The position numbers were made by a program, and so were the translations under genes. This document shows positions 27,841 to 37,802 of a stretch of 64,000 nucleotides of DNA, in pieces (positions within the stretch are counted from its first letter, which is position 1; each line of letters starts with the position of its first letter). The stretch comes from Hyphomicrobium_A sp963722495. Its GTDB lineage: Bacteria > Pseudomonadota > Alphaproteobacteria > Rhizobiales > Hyphomicrobiaceae. The notes beneath the pieces were generated by a model. The model was not told where the DNA came from and did no database searches. It worked only from the letters and a program-made list of their open reading frames with translations. The stretch lies in the NCBI GenBank assembly GCA_963722495.1, contig CAVRND010000003.1, forward strand, positions 186,001 through 250,000, in the 5' to 3' direction.

Positions 27841-30628
27841 GCATGCCGAGGCTTTGCGCCCGGACGACCGCCTGCGCGCGCGATTCGGCCGACAGCTTCT
27901 GAAAAATGCGCTTCAAGTGCGTCTTGATCGTCTCTGGTGCGACACCGAGCTCCCGGGCGATCTCCTTGTTCGACTGCCCACGCGCGATGAATTCCACGAT
28001 CGACCGCTCGCGTGCCGTCAGATCGTCGCGCGGACGTGCCGTCGTCGGCTTCTTCTTCTCGCTTGCACGTTCGCGCAGCTGCTCCAGCAGCCCGTTGACG
28101 AACTTCAAGGCGCCCGGCCGTGGTCATCGAACACGCCCTGATCTCGAGCCTGTACCAGGATGGGGACGATGCGCCGGTCATGATCGAGCACGAAGCTCGG
28201 CATGTTCGCCTCCGCGCCCCACGACATCAGCTGCCGCAAGAGGTCGTGCGCCTTGGCCGATGACCCCAGCCGCGCATGCAGGACGGCGAGATCGATTCCC
28301 ACCCGCAGGGCGATGAAGCGGTCGTCGGTGGCCAGCAGGCCTTCGAAGGCTTGGCTCAGCGAGTTTGCGGCGTCCTCCAGATTGTCCGTGGCCGCATCGA
28401 TCAAACCCTTCGACACCATGTTCCAGGTGCGGATCGGCGTGCTCGAGCACGAGACGCCGGCGGGGTGTTTGGCGTGCAACTCCTCGAATGCCGGTTGCAG
28501 CGCGATGGCTTCGGCGATGTTGCCGTCGGCCAGGAGGAGGCGCGTACGCTCGACCAGCAGCATGGCGATTACGACGCCCCAGCCGCGCTCCCAACTCAGC
28601 CGCTCGGCGCGATTGAGCAAGCTCACCGCCCTGGCGCGATCACCGCGGATGGCTGCGGCGCGGACGAGCACGAAGTAGGCATTGCGGAAGCCTTCGTGGA
28701 ACGCCGTCGTCTCGATGAGGTCCAGCGCGTCGAGCACCATCACCTCGGCACCGGTGACGTCGCCGCGCTCGTACTGCAGGCGCGCGATGAGCCCTGTCAG
28801 CATCGAGGCCGGGATCGATTTGGCGCCCGCATACTTCTCGGTGAGCGCTTGTGCGGCCGCGTAGAACTCCAGCGCCTCTTCGAATTTCAGCTGCTTGACG
28901 GCAGCGAGCCCGTTTAGGCAGAGCCGGTAGTTCTCCGGCAGCAGGTACGAGGCTTCGCCTGCCGAACTCGTCCGGGCTTCGGAACCGCGTAGTACGCGTT
29001 CCAATCCCCGGACTTTAGGTAGGCATAGCGCGCCACGTTGCAGAGCGCGTTGAAGTTGAAGGCGTCGAACCGGTGGCCGGCGAGGCATTCCAAGGCGATG
29101 TCCTTGCCGCGGGCGCTGTCGTCGGTGAGGGCGCAGAAAACCGCCCGCGCGGCACGGCACCGCCACCACAGATCGCTGCCGGGCGTCTCCTGCGCTCCGG
29201 CCTCGACCTGCGAGATGAGAACATCCGCCTCCTTGAAGCGGGTGACGAGGCTCATGCCCCAAGCGAGGGCCAGCTTGACCTCGAGCTGGCAGCTCATCAG
29301 CTCCTTCGGCAGCTGCTGCTCCCAGCTCAGGAGCGTGAGCAGATCGCCCTTGACCACCATCGACATAGCGCAGTTCTCGATGAACTCGATGGCCAGTGGG
29401 AAGTCGCCCGGCGGCGATCGCGTAGTGGACCGCTTCGCTCCACATCTCGCGTGCCGCGTACCAGCGATAGGCTCGCCGATGTAGTTCATCGACCTCCTCG
29501 CCCTTCTTGGTGCGCAGGCGGTCGACCAGAAACTCGCGCAGCAGATGGTGGTAGCGATACCAGTGTCCGTGCTCGTCGAGCGGCACGAGCAGGAATTGCT
29601 CGCGCTCGAGCGCTTCGAGGATCGAGGCGCCGTCGGCGGTTCCCGCAACCGCACTGCACAGCGAGCCGTTCATCTGGCCGAGAATCGACGTCTTCAACAG
29701 GAAGTCGACAACGGCCGGCGGCTCGGTGGCGAGGGTGTCCTCGAAGTACTCGGAAATGGTGCGCGACGTGCCCGTGATGGTGCGCACGTGGGCCAGCGCG
29801 TCCGGCGAGTTCATCAGTGAGATGCGCGACAGCTGCAGTGCGGCCGGCCAGCCTTCCGTCGCCGCGTGCAACTTGGCGACGCCGGCCCGTCCCAGTCGGC
29901 TGACCAGCACCTCGCCGAGAAAGTCAGCCATCTCCTGCACCGTGAACTTCAGCAGCGACGCATCGACTTCGACCAGCTCGTCCTCGAGGCGCAGGCGCGA
30001 CAGCGAGAGACGCGGCTCCGTGCGCGAGACGAGCACCAGATGCAGGTTCGAAGGCGCATAGCGAACGAGCATCGTCATCAGCTCGTTGCACCGCGGGTCG
30101 GCGACGACGTGGAAATCGTCGAGGAACAGGTACGTTTCGGAATCGGCCTCCGACACGGCGTTAAGCAGCGAGGAAATGACGTTGCGCGCCGGGATGAGGC
30201 TGGAGGCCCGCAGCAGCTCGAGGGCGTCACGCCCGAGGCTCGGTGCGGCGCTCTCGAGCGAACGGGCAAGATGATAGGAGAAAGCGCCGGGCTCGTTGTC
30301 GTCGACTGTCGAGGCTGAGCCAGGCGACGAGCGAGCCCGCCTCACGTAGCCGCTGGCTCCATTCGGCTGCGAGCGTCGTTTTTCCGTATCCGGCGGGGGC
30401 CCTGAAAAGGACGAGACGGCGCGCAGCTGCGCCATCGAGGAACCGCATGAGTTCCGGTCGCTGTACTGCAAACTTGCGAACGGCAGGCGGCACGGTCTTG
30501 GTTAGAGCAATACGCGGCAACTCAACCAAAACGGGGTGACCAAAATCCTGCGTCAGTCCCATTGCACTCATCTGCGCGCGCTCCCCACGCACAGAACAGG
30601 CGTCCTCGTAAAGGCGATCGTAGGCCAT
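27837..30628 (-). CDS. MalT/LAL-type LuxR-family ATP-dependent regulator, frameshifted
   Basis: About 930 residues. The N-terminal NTPase has a P-loop (APAGYGKTTLAAEWS) and a Walker B-like LFLDDFHVV. A long TPR-like region follows. The C-terminus is a LuxR helix-turn-helix (LTARERSIVEFIARGQSNKE, then IARELGVAPETIKTHLKRIF). Four frame changes occur near 30310, 29415, 28960 and 28108, with perfect continuity after each. The last falls at a TTGA overlap, so a separate small HTH protein cannot be fully excluded. The ligand is unknown. The exact 3' end is uncertain. Confidence 0.85.
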
Positions 30629-30745
30629 GCCCGGGAGGGCTTCAATTAAAATGAGGACTGACAGCTATTTGCTGCGTTGTTATCGATGAATTTCGCAACA
30701 TGCAGCTAACGCACCATCGGCCTCCCCCGCCGTTAACCCGGCCGA

Positions 30746-30761
30746 TCCCCCGTTCAGGGGA
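30746..30761. promoter_or_regulatory. TCCCC-N6-GGGGA palindrome, copy 2
   Basis: The core TCCCC-CGTTCA-GGGGA sits in the 300-bp region between the MalT-like gene (start 30628, minus) and the lipoprotein gene (30929, plus). As at 26944, a GTAA(C/T)TT element begins 22 bp after the core. Apart from this I see no gene in 30629-30928. Confidence 0.55.
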
Positions 30762-30928
30762 CTGCGTGTCGACGGGCGCTCGCGTAACTTGGTGACTGGA
30801 TCGGTTCACCCCCGGATCATCCACACGCTTGTTCGGCCTTCCGTTTTGCCGTTGCTGCCAGTGGCCCGCTCCCGGCCCTGGCAGCCAGGCTCGAAACGAG
30901 CGGCCGGCGCCTGGGGCGGTTTCGGGAA

Positions 30929-31315
30929 GTGGAAACAATGTTCGCGTCTCAAACAATTCAATCGCCCCGCAGCTTAAACGCCGTTCGCCGTACGGGCGCC
31001 CTGCTGATCGTCGGCGCCATGTCGCTGCTCCTTGGAGCGTGTGCCCACAATGCCGGCAACGCTCCGGCCATGCAGTGGCAATTCAATTCATCGGACGCCG
31101 GCAACGCCGGGCCGGCGATGTACGCGGTCGACAGCGAACCGCTCGCCGACGTGACCGTCCACAATTCCGCCGTCGAAGCGCCGCGCGCCGAAGCCTCGGA
31201 GCACAGCTCCGCCTCACCCACCTGCGGTCATGGCGGCGACGGCTGGTCGAGCAATTGCTACGTTTATCGTGGCGGCCGCGATCCCATCACCGGCAGGGCT
31301 TCCACGCAGCTCTAA
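30929..31315 (+). CDS. Putative lipoprotein
   Basis: 128 residues. A basic N-terminus and hydrophobic segment (GALLIVGAMSLL) end at a lipobox LLGAC with Cys38. The mature part is polar and contains three more cysteines, two in PTCGHGGDGWSSNCYVYRGG near the end. The start could be 30929 or the ATG at 30938. It lies downstream of the palindrome at 30746 and may be a target of one of the nearby regulators. No family recognised. Confidence 0.6.
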   Translation: METMFASQTIQSPRSLNAVRRTGALLIVGAMSLLLGACAHNAGNAPAMQWQFNSSDAGNAGPAMYAVDSEPLADVTVHNSAVEAPRAEASEHSSASPTCGHGGDGWSSNCYVYRGGRDPITGRASTQL

Positions 31316-31577
31316 TCCGCGGTTCATCGGCGGCATCAGCTCGATATATTCCGGCATGCCGCTACCTTGCGCGGCGCGCAATCTCCGCACCCTATTATTG
31401 TTTAACGGCCAATCCCACGCCTGCCTCATGATCGGCTCCCGATGCCGATTGGCGCCCGCCGCAAGGGCCGCTAAGGTCGCTCGACCCCGACAACGCTTGT
31501 TTGACGGCGGCTCCGCCAGCACCTATCGCGCGGATCTACCTGTCATATTGTCGATTCCCAACGACCAAGGACGCTCC

Positions 31578-32653
31578 GTGCCCCCCAAGATCGCACTCAT
31601 CACCGGCATCACCGGCCAGGACGGCGCGTACCTGGCGCGGCTGCTGCTCGACAAGGGCTACATCGTCCACGGCGTCAAGCGGCGCTCCTCGTCGTTCAAC
31701 ACGGCACGCGTCGACCACCTCTACGTCGACCCGCACGACCATGCCACGCGCTTCTTCATGCACTACGGCGACATGACGGACGCCACCAACCTCATCCGCC
31801 TCATCCAGGAGCACCAGCCGGACGAGATCTACAACCTCGCCGCCCAGAGCCACGTGCAGGTGAGCTTCGAGACGCCGGAGTACACCGCCAACGCCGACGC
31901 GCTCGGCACGCTGCGGCTGCTGGAGGCGATCCGCATCCTCGGCATCAAGGACAAGGTGCGCTTCTACCAGGCCTCCACCTCGGAGCTCTACGGCAAGGTG
32001 CAGGAGACGCCGCAGAAGGAGACGACGCCGTTCTATCCGCGCTCGCCCTACGGCGCGGCCAAGCTCTACGCCTACTGGATCACGGTGAACTACCGCGAGG
32101 CCTACGGCATGCACGCCTCGAACGGCATCCTGTTCAACCACGAGGGCCCGATGCGCGGCGAGACCTTCGTCACCCGCAAGATCACGCGCGCCGTGGCGGC
32201 GATCGAGCACGGGTCTGCAGGAGCGGCTCTACCTCGGCAACCTCGACGCCAAGCGCGACTGGGGCCATGCGCGCGACTACGTCGAGGGCATGTGGCTGAT
32301 GCTGCAGCAGCCCGAGCCGGACGACTACGTGCTGGCGACCGGCGAGACGCACTCGGTGCGCGAGTTCGTCGAGCGGGCGTTCGCCTGTGTCGGCCGGCGC
32401 ATCACGTGGCGCGGCGAGGGCGTCGACGAGGTCGGCGTCGACGAGACGACCGGCGATGCCATCGTGCACGTCGACCCGAGCTACTTCCGCCCGACCGAGG
32501 TCGACCTGCTGCTCGGCGATCCGTCGAAGGCGCAAGGCCAAGCTCGGCTGGGAAGCCAAGACCACGTTCGACGAGCTCGTCACCGAAATGGTCGAAAGCG
32601 ATCTGAAGGCCATCGAGCGCGAAGCCTGGCGCCACGACCGCACGGCACGGTGA
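31578..32653 (+). CDS. gmd: GDP-mannose 4,6-dehydratase, frameshifted
   Basis: About 358 residues, converting GDP-D-mannose to GDP-4-keto-6-deoxymannose. The nucleotide motif GITGQDGAYLARLL, the catalytic region STSELYGKVQE and the YxxxK in SPYGAAKLYAYW are present. The start is a GTG with AAGGA eight bases upstream. Two indels, near 32213 (IEHG then LQERLYLGN) and near 32530, split it. fcl follows at once, making the standard two-step GDP-fucose pathway. The product probably decorates surface polysaccharide. Confidence 0.92.
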
Positions 32654-32659
32654 GCGAGC

Positions 32660-33646
32660 ATGAGTGAGGCGGCCGCCGAGCGATCAGAGACTATGCGCTG
32701 ACGGGCAAGCGCGTGTGGGTCGCCGGCCATCGCGGCATGGTCGGCGCCGCGCTCGTGCGCCGGCTCGCCGCGCGAGGGCTGCGAGGTGCTGACCGCCGAC
32801 CGCAGCGAGGTCGACCTGCACGCGCCAGGCCGAGGTCGAGCGCTGGATGGCGAAGACGCAAGCCGCAGGCGGTGTTCGTCGCCGCCGCCAAGGTCGGCGG
32901 CATCCTCGCCAACGACACGCTGCCCGGCCGAGTTCCTCTACGACAACCTGATGATCGAGGCGAACGTCATCGACGCGGCCTACGAGAGCGGCGTCGAGAA
33001 GCTGCTGTTCCTCGGCTCGTCCTGCATCTACCCGAAGCTCGCGCCGCAGCCGATCGCCGAGGACGCGCTGCTGACCGGCCCGCTCGAGCCGACCAACGAG
33101 TGGTACGCCATCGCCAAGATCGCCGGCATCAAGCTGTGCCAGGCCTATCGCCGCCAGTACGGCTGCGATTTCATCTCCGCCATGCCGACCAACCTCTACG
33201 GCCCCGGCGACAACTACGACCTCGCGTCCAGCCACGTCATCCCGGCCCTGATCCGCAAGGCGCACGAGGCCAAGCAGCGCGGCGACAAGCAGATGATCAT
33301 CTGGGGCACCGGCACGCCGCGGCGCGAGTTCCTGCACGTCGACGACTGCGCCGACGCGCTGGTCTACCTGATGACGCGCTATTCCGGCGCCGAGCACGTC
33401 AACGTCGGCTCGGGCGAGGACCTGACGATCGCCGAGCTGGCGCAGACTGGTCTGCGAGGTGGTCGGCTTCACGGGCGAGATCGAGCTGCGACCTGTCGAA
33501 GCCCGACGGCACGCCGCGCAAGCTGATGAGCGGCGACAAGCTGCGCGCCATGGGCTGGCGCCCGCGCATCGGCCTCGCGCGAGGGCCTTGCCGACGCCTA
33601 CGCGGCGTTCCTCGATCAGGCGTCGGCCACCGGCACTCCCCGATGA
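32660..33646 (+). CDS. fcl: GDP-L-fucose synthase, heavily frameshifted
   Basis: About 320 residues, performing the epimerase/reductase step that gives GDP-L-fucose. Recognisable blocks in order: GKRVWVAGHRGMVGAALV, KPQAVFVAAAKVGGI, FLGSSCIYPKLAPQPI, NEWYAIAKIAGIKLC (catalytic YxxxK) and DLSKPDGTPRKLMSG. About seven or eight single-base indels fall within 1 kb, far more than in neighbouring genes. The residues themselves are conserved and there is no internal true stop in the corrected frame. It ends at the TGA at 33644-33646, overlapping the next start. Confidence 0.88.
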
Positions 33647-33810
33647 CCGAAAACGAAGGCAAGAAAATCGCCGCGAACAAACGGGCGGCAAGGCTCGAAG
33701 TGGAACTGCGCGCCAACCTCAAAAAGCGCAAGGAGCTCGCGAAAGCGCGTTCGCGTCCGGCCGAAGCGCCGGCGCCGGATCACAAGCCACACGAGGATGG
33801 CGGCGAGTAA
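33643..33810 (+). CDS. Small basic coiled-coil protein
   Basis: A 55-residue protein, MTENEGKKIAANKRAARLE, then ELRANLKKRKELAKARSR and a Pro/Asp/Glu-rich tail. Its ATG overlaps the fcl stop codon (ATGA), indicating translational coupling. Similar short Lys/Arg-rich proteins are common in alphaproteobacteria, but their role is unknown. Confidence 0.65.
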   Translation: MTENEGKKIAANKRAARLEVELRANLKKRKELAKARSRPAEAPAPDHKPHEDGGE

Positions 33811-33830
33811 CCGCGCTCTTTCCGGCCACG

Positions 33831-34397
33831 CTACTCGACCGGTCGGATCGCCACCTTGATGCTGTCGCCCGGTACGCCGCTGACCTGCAACGCCACCGGC
33901 GCGGCGCCGACGTTGAAGCGCACGCTCTTACGCAGCCCGGGGCAATTCTTGACGCCGGAGTGATCGGCAGAATCGAGCGCGGCGCCGTTCTGCACTAGGT
34001 CGACCCAGCCTTCTCCGGACAGCGTCACCTGGTAGACGCCCGGCTTGTCCGGTGCCGCGAAAGCAAGCATGCCGCCGTGCCACACGCCGGCTGCGCCCTT
34101 CTTTTTCTTCGGCGGCAGCGTGTAGGCGACGTCGGCAACCGGGACGAGCGCCAGCGCGAACGCCTGCTCCTTCAACGGGCCGCGCGCCGCTCCCGATGCG
34201 ACTTTCTCCAGCGCCGCGTCGTCGAAGGCGGCGCGCTCCTTGTCGAGCGGCCACTTGAACGACTCGCATCCGCCCGACATGCCTTTCTGCGGCGTGTCCT
34301 TGGCGGGCGCTTCCTGCGCGAGCGCGCTGCCCGCACAGAGCAGGATCCCTAGCGAGAGGAATACCCCCCGCAACTCAATCGACAGCAACCATGACAT
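33831..34397 (-). CDS. Exported protein of unknown function
   Basis: A 188-residue protein with a signal peptide (residues 1-27, ending GSALA). The mature domain has a beta-sandwich-like pattern ending QVSGVPGDSIKVAIRPVE and contains FAAPDKPGVYQVTLSGEGWVD. I recognise it only as a periplasmic protein found in Hyphomicrobiales. Its 5' end overlaps the upstream molbindin gene by 23 bp on the same strand, which suggests co-transcription with a molybdenum-related gene. Two cysteines are present in the mature part. Confidence 0.65.
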   Translation of the reverse strand: MSWLLSIELRGVFLSLGILLCAGSALAQEAPAKDTPQKGMSGGCESFKWPLDKERAAFDDAALEKVASGAARGPLKEQAFALALVPVADVAYTLPPKKKKGAAGVWHGGMLAFAAPDKPGVYQVTLSGEGWVDLVQNGAALDSADHSGVKNCPGLRKSVRFNVGAAPVALQVSGVPGDSIKVAIRPVE

Positions 34398-34581
34398 CCG
34401 ATGACTTGATGACGGCCGACGCCGCCATTCCCTTTTTCAAGCCGAGATCATCGACCAACTCGTTGGTGATCGACGCCGTGACAATGGTGCCGCCGACGTC
34501 GATGGTGACGTGCGCGGTTGTCTGACCTTTCACGACGTCGACGATCGTACCCTTGAGGATATTGCGTGCGCTGATCCGCAT
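34375..34581 (-). CDS. mop: Molbindin (single Mop/TOBE domain molybdate-binding protein)
   Basis: A 68-residue protein consisting of one Mop domain: SARNILKGTIVDVVKGQTTA, HVTIDVGGTIVTASITNE and SAVIKSSDVMVAV. Such molbindins assemble into hexamers that bind molybdate or tungstate and buffer or store it in the cytoplasm. The gene is within 3.5 kb of a ModE-like regulator and a TonB receptor with a ModE-type palindrome. A GGAGGACC Shine-Dalgarno precedes the ATG. Confidence 0.88.
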   Translation of the reverse strand: MRISARNILKGTIVDVVKGQTTAHVTIDVGGTIVTASITNELVDDLGLKKGMAASAVIKSSDVMVAVD

Positions 34582-34663
34582 TTTTCTGGTCCTCCGGCTT
34601 GGGCCACTCTAGCCCCGGTGCGCTTGTGTGCCATCAGATCTGAGTGCCGATATTGCGTGCGGT

Positions 34664-35214
34664 TTACAACTCCTTTTCCAGGATCAGGAAACGAAGATCG
34701 TCCCGCAACGGCGTGCCGATGCGGTCGTTGCCGTAGGGGAATGGCTCGCTTTTATACGGCGATAGCCACGCCGTTCGTACCAAGCGATGAGGGTCTCCCG
34801 CAGCGTGATCACCGTCATCTTGACGCGCGTCGCCCCGCGTCCGCGGACGAAATCCTCTGCCGCCGAAAGGAGTGCGCGGCCCATTCCCGCCGCCTGCCGC
34901 CGGGGATCGACCGTCAGCATTCCAAGATACCAGGTCGTCGTCTCCTCGGCGGGTTCCAGGAGAACACACCCGGCGAGGCCCGCGGCGTCGCGCAGCAGGA
35001 GAATGGTGGCCGGTCCTGTTACATAAGCTTCGCTGAGCATCGCGGAATCCGTCCTCGCTCCCGACAGCAGCTCGCTTTCGTTGGTCCATCCGGCGCGCGC
35101 GCTCTCCCCGCGGTACGCCGAATTGACCAGCGCGACGATCTCGGCGACGTCATCGGGCCTTGCGGGTACGACACGCATCGCGTCAGCCCCGGAAGCCCGG
35201 GACAACTCATCCAT
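34664..35214 (-). CDS. GNAT-family N-acetyltransferase, frameshifted at the 3' end
   Basis: About 183 residues. The acetyl-CoA motif RRQAAGMGRALLSAAEDFV is clear, preceded by TWYLGMLTVDP and followed by ETLIAWYERRGYRR. An indel near 34755 moves the C-terminus into the frame ending SEPFPYGNDRIGTPLRDDL. The substrate is unknown. I start at 35214 (MDELSRASG); the ATG at 35178 (MRVVPARPDD) is equally possible because neither has a strong Shine-Dalgarno. Confidence 0.78.
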
Positions 35215-35324
35215 CGTTCCCAATCCTCGCCCAATCTTGGAAGGTAGGCGATAGATAGGGTGCGGCGGCAAATGCCGGAGTGCGCCATTTAGCCCGGCTC
35301 CGGCCCCGGTGCGCCCGTATGCCA

Positions 35325-37659
35325 TCAGTACCTCGCGCGCAGATTGGCGAAGAACGTGCGGCCCGGCTCGGGGAAACCTTCCGCCAGCGCGTAGTCCTCA
35401 TCGAGCAGGTTCGCGGCACCGACATTCAGGGTGATGCCGTCGGTGAAGGCGTACGCCGCTTCGAGATTAACAAGCGCATAGGATCCGATTTTCACATAGT
35501 TCGGACGCGGCGTCGGTAGCAGCAGCGTGCTGGTCGGGCCAGTGACGAGGCTCGATCGGTCGCTGGCGATCTCGACGCTCGGCGTAAAGCTGAGCTGCTT
35601 GGTCGCCTGCCAGTTGAGATACACGAAGGCCTCGTGGCGCGGCGTGCCCTCCGTCTCGGCCGCGGCGACGGCATTGCGTGTGGTCTGCGTGATCGTGCCG
35701 CCGAGTGGGAGAGCTGCCGCAGCAGCGGCAAAGTCGAGGTCGCGCTCTAGGTAGGTGTAATTGCCGCCCAGGCGCAGGCTCCGCATGATGTCCCAGTGGG
35801 CCGAGAGTTCGAAGCCGTGGTACTCGCCGTCCGCGTTAATGCCGAGCACGGAGCTGCCGCCCGAAGCCGCGACGAATACGTTCTGAATGGAAATCTGCAG
35901 ATCCGAATAGAACACCGCAGCGGAGGCGTGCACCGTACGGCCAATCGTGTCGCTGATCCCCACTTCGTAGTTGGTCGCACGCTCGGGCTGGATGTTGGGA
36001 TTGGACACGCGCGTGTCGAAGCGGGTGCTGTAGCGGTCGAACAGCGTCGGGAAGCGGGTGCGGCTCGACACGTCGGCGTGCACCTTGCCGGTATTGCTGT
36101 AGCTGTAGATTGCCGCCGCCTGTCCGTTCCACGCATTTGTGCTCGGCTCGGGGTTCACGACGGGCCGGCGCGTGGTCGAGTTGAATTCCTGCGCTTCCTG
36201 CACGGAATCCATGTCGTAGCTTGCACCGGTCACGATGTCGAAATAGCGCGTCGCGTGGAAGGTGTTTTCCAAGGCGAACGACCACGTGTCGACGACGCTG
36301 TCCTGCCAGGGCTCGTGCACCTGCATGGCTGGATTGGGATTTGTGGGTGCTACGTCGCTGCGCTCCGAGTGGCCATCGCGCCGGTAGTGGATGGCGCCCT
36401 TCAGGGTGTTCATCGGAATGAGGTTGGTACCGGCCTCGACGAAGCCGCCGTAGGCATAGTCCTCGTAGTAGCTGTTGAAGTCCTGCGAGTTGCGATTCTG
36501 GATGGTGTAAGTGGCGTCGGTGTACGAGGTGAGCAGGTTCTTGAAGGTGTTGTAGTAGACGTTGCTCTTGAAATAGGAGCCCGAGCCAATCTGTGTCTTC
36601 GACAGCCACGAGATGCTCGACGTATCCCAGTACGGCCAATCCCAATACCGCGGGCCCTGCACGCGCTGCCCCGCCACGTGCAGCGGCGCGCTCTTCTCGC
36701 CCTGCTGGACGGTGTAGTTGATGCTGTACTCGTCGGTGGCGTTGGGCGTCAGGCCGACCTTGGTGTTGATGCGCCAGTCCTCGGCGTTGGAATGGCCGCG
36801 CTCGCCGCCGTTTTCGCTCGCCAGCGAGACGGGGGTGAAGTCGTTCGACAGGTTCCAGTGGTCCTGGTCGAGCATCGTGCCGCTGAGCTGGGCGTAGTAG
36901 CCCTTCTGGCGCGTGCCGGCGTAGGCGTAGGTGCTCCAGGAATTCATGCTATCGAGATCGCCGCTGAACACGGTGCCGACGCGGCCTTCGAACTCGATTT
37001 CCTTGGTCGGCTTGCGCGAGACCAGGTTGATGGCGCCGCCCATACCGCCCGGCCCATTGAGGACCGAAACGTACCCCTTAGCGATCTGGATCTCCGAAAG
37101 GTCAGGCGTCAGGAAGCGGTTGAAGTCGAGCCGGTTGTCGGCCGGCAGGTAGACGCGCACCCCATCGACGGACAGCGGCACGCGGAAGCGGTCGAAGCCG
37201 CGCACCAGGATGTCGCGCTCGTTTCGCGAGCCGCCCGTGTTGGTCATGGTGACGCCGGGGACGATGGCCACCGCCTGGTCGAGCGTGTTCTTGTTGAACG
37301 TCCACATCGCCTCGTTGGTGACCGTCGAGCCGCCGATCATGTCGATCTGGCCGAGGGTGAAGACGCCGACGCCGGCCGTGCCCGTCCCGCTGCCGGGACC
37401 TTCGCTGCCGATGGCTGGCGCTTGCGAGGAGGCCGTCGGCGCCGAGGCGCTGCCCGCCGAGCCGACGCTCTTGGGCTTCTTCTGTTTGGCTCGGATCGGC
37501 TGTGTCGGCGCTTCGACGACGACCGGCGGCAGTGGCGTCACTTCGTCGGCGGTTACGTCGCCGCCTGATGTGATGGCCGGTATCTTGCGCCATCGCCGAT
37601 GCGGACACGACAAGGCTCATCGCGGCGCAGCTAAGCGCCACGTACGCAAACTTGGACAC
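35325..37659 (-). CDS. TonB-dependent outer-membrane receptor, probably molybdenum-regulated, frameshifted at signal peptide
   Basis: About 777 residues. The signal peptide (VSKFAYVALSCAAMSLVVSA ending MAQ, GTG start at 37659) is one frame off the mature protein because of an indel near 37587. The plug domain is complete (LDQAVAIVPGVTMTNTGG, ERDILVRGFDRFRVPLSVDG, LNGPGGMGGAINLVSRKP), and the 22-strand barrel ends with the aromatic motif FANLRARY. A possible TonB box (TPLPPVVVEA) is near the mature N-terminus. A ModE-type palindrome lies 33 bp upstream, and a ModE-like gene is divergent. The cargo may be a molybdate complex; siderophores remain possible. Confidence 0.88.
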
Positions 37660-37691
37660 GGAAAACACCCCCCGATACGCGATACAGAATT

Positions 37692-37717
37692 GCGTTATAT
37701 CTGAAGAGATATAGCGC
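37692..37717. promoter_or_regulatory. ModE-box-like palindrome
   Basis: GCGTTATATCT-GAAG-AGATATAGCGC is an 11-bp inverted repeat with one mismatch. It matches the general CGnTATATn...nATATAnCG form of ModE operators. It lies between the TonB receptor start (37659) and the regulator start (37803), overlapping the likely receptor promoter. Confidence 0.7.
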
Positions 37718-37802
37718 ACAACAAAATTTACGAAGCGCGCCGTAAGTCGCCGGGCGAGTGTGACATCGGTATACTGGCCTCACGCAGGCAAGAGGTATTG
37801 CG

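Noticed and set aside
28105..28108. A separate small LuxR protein overlapping the MalT-like gene by TTGA
   Set aside because: A single extra C would join the frames as GRALKFVNGL, and MalT-type proteins end in this HTH, so one frameshifted gene is more likely.
35796..37568. A 590-codon open frame on the plus strand
   Set aside because: It is antisense to the TonB receptor, whose plug and barrel motifs are clear. Long antisense frames are expected at this GC content and the product looks like biased His/Val/Asp-rich filler.
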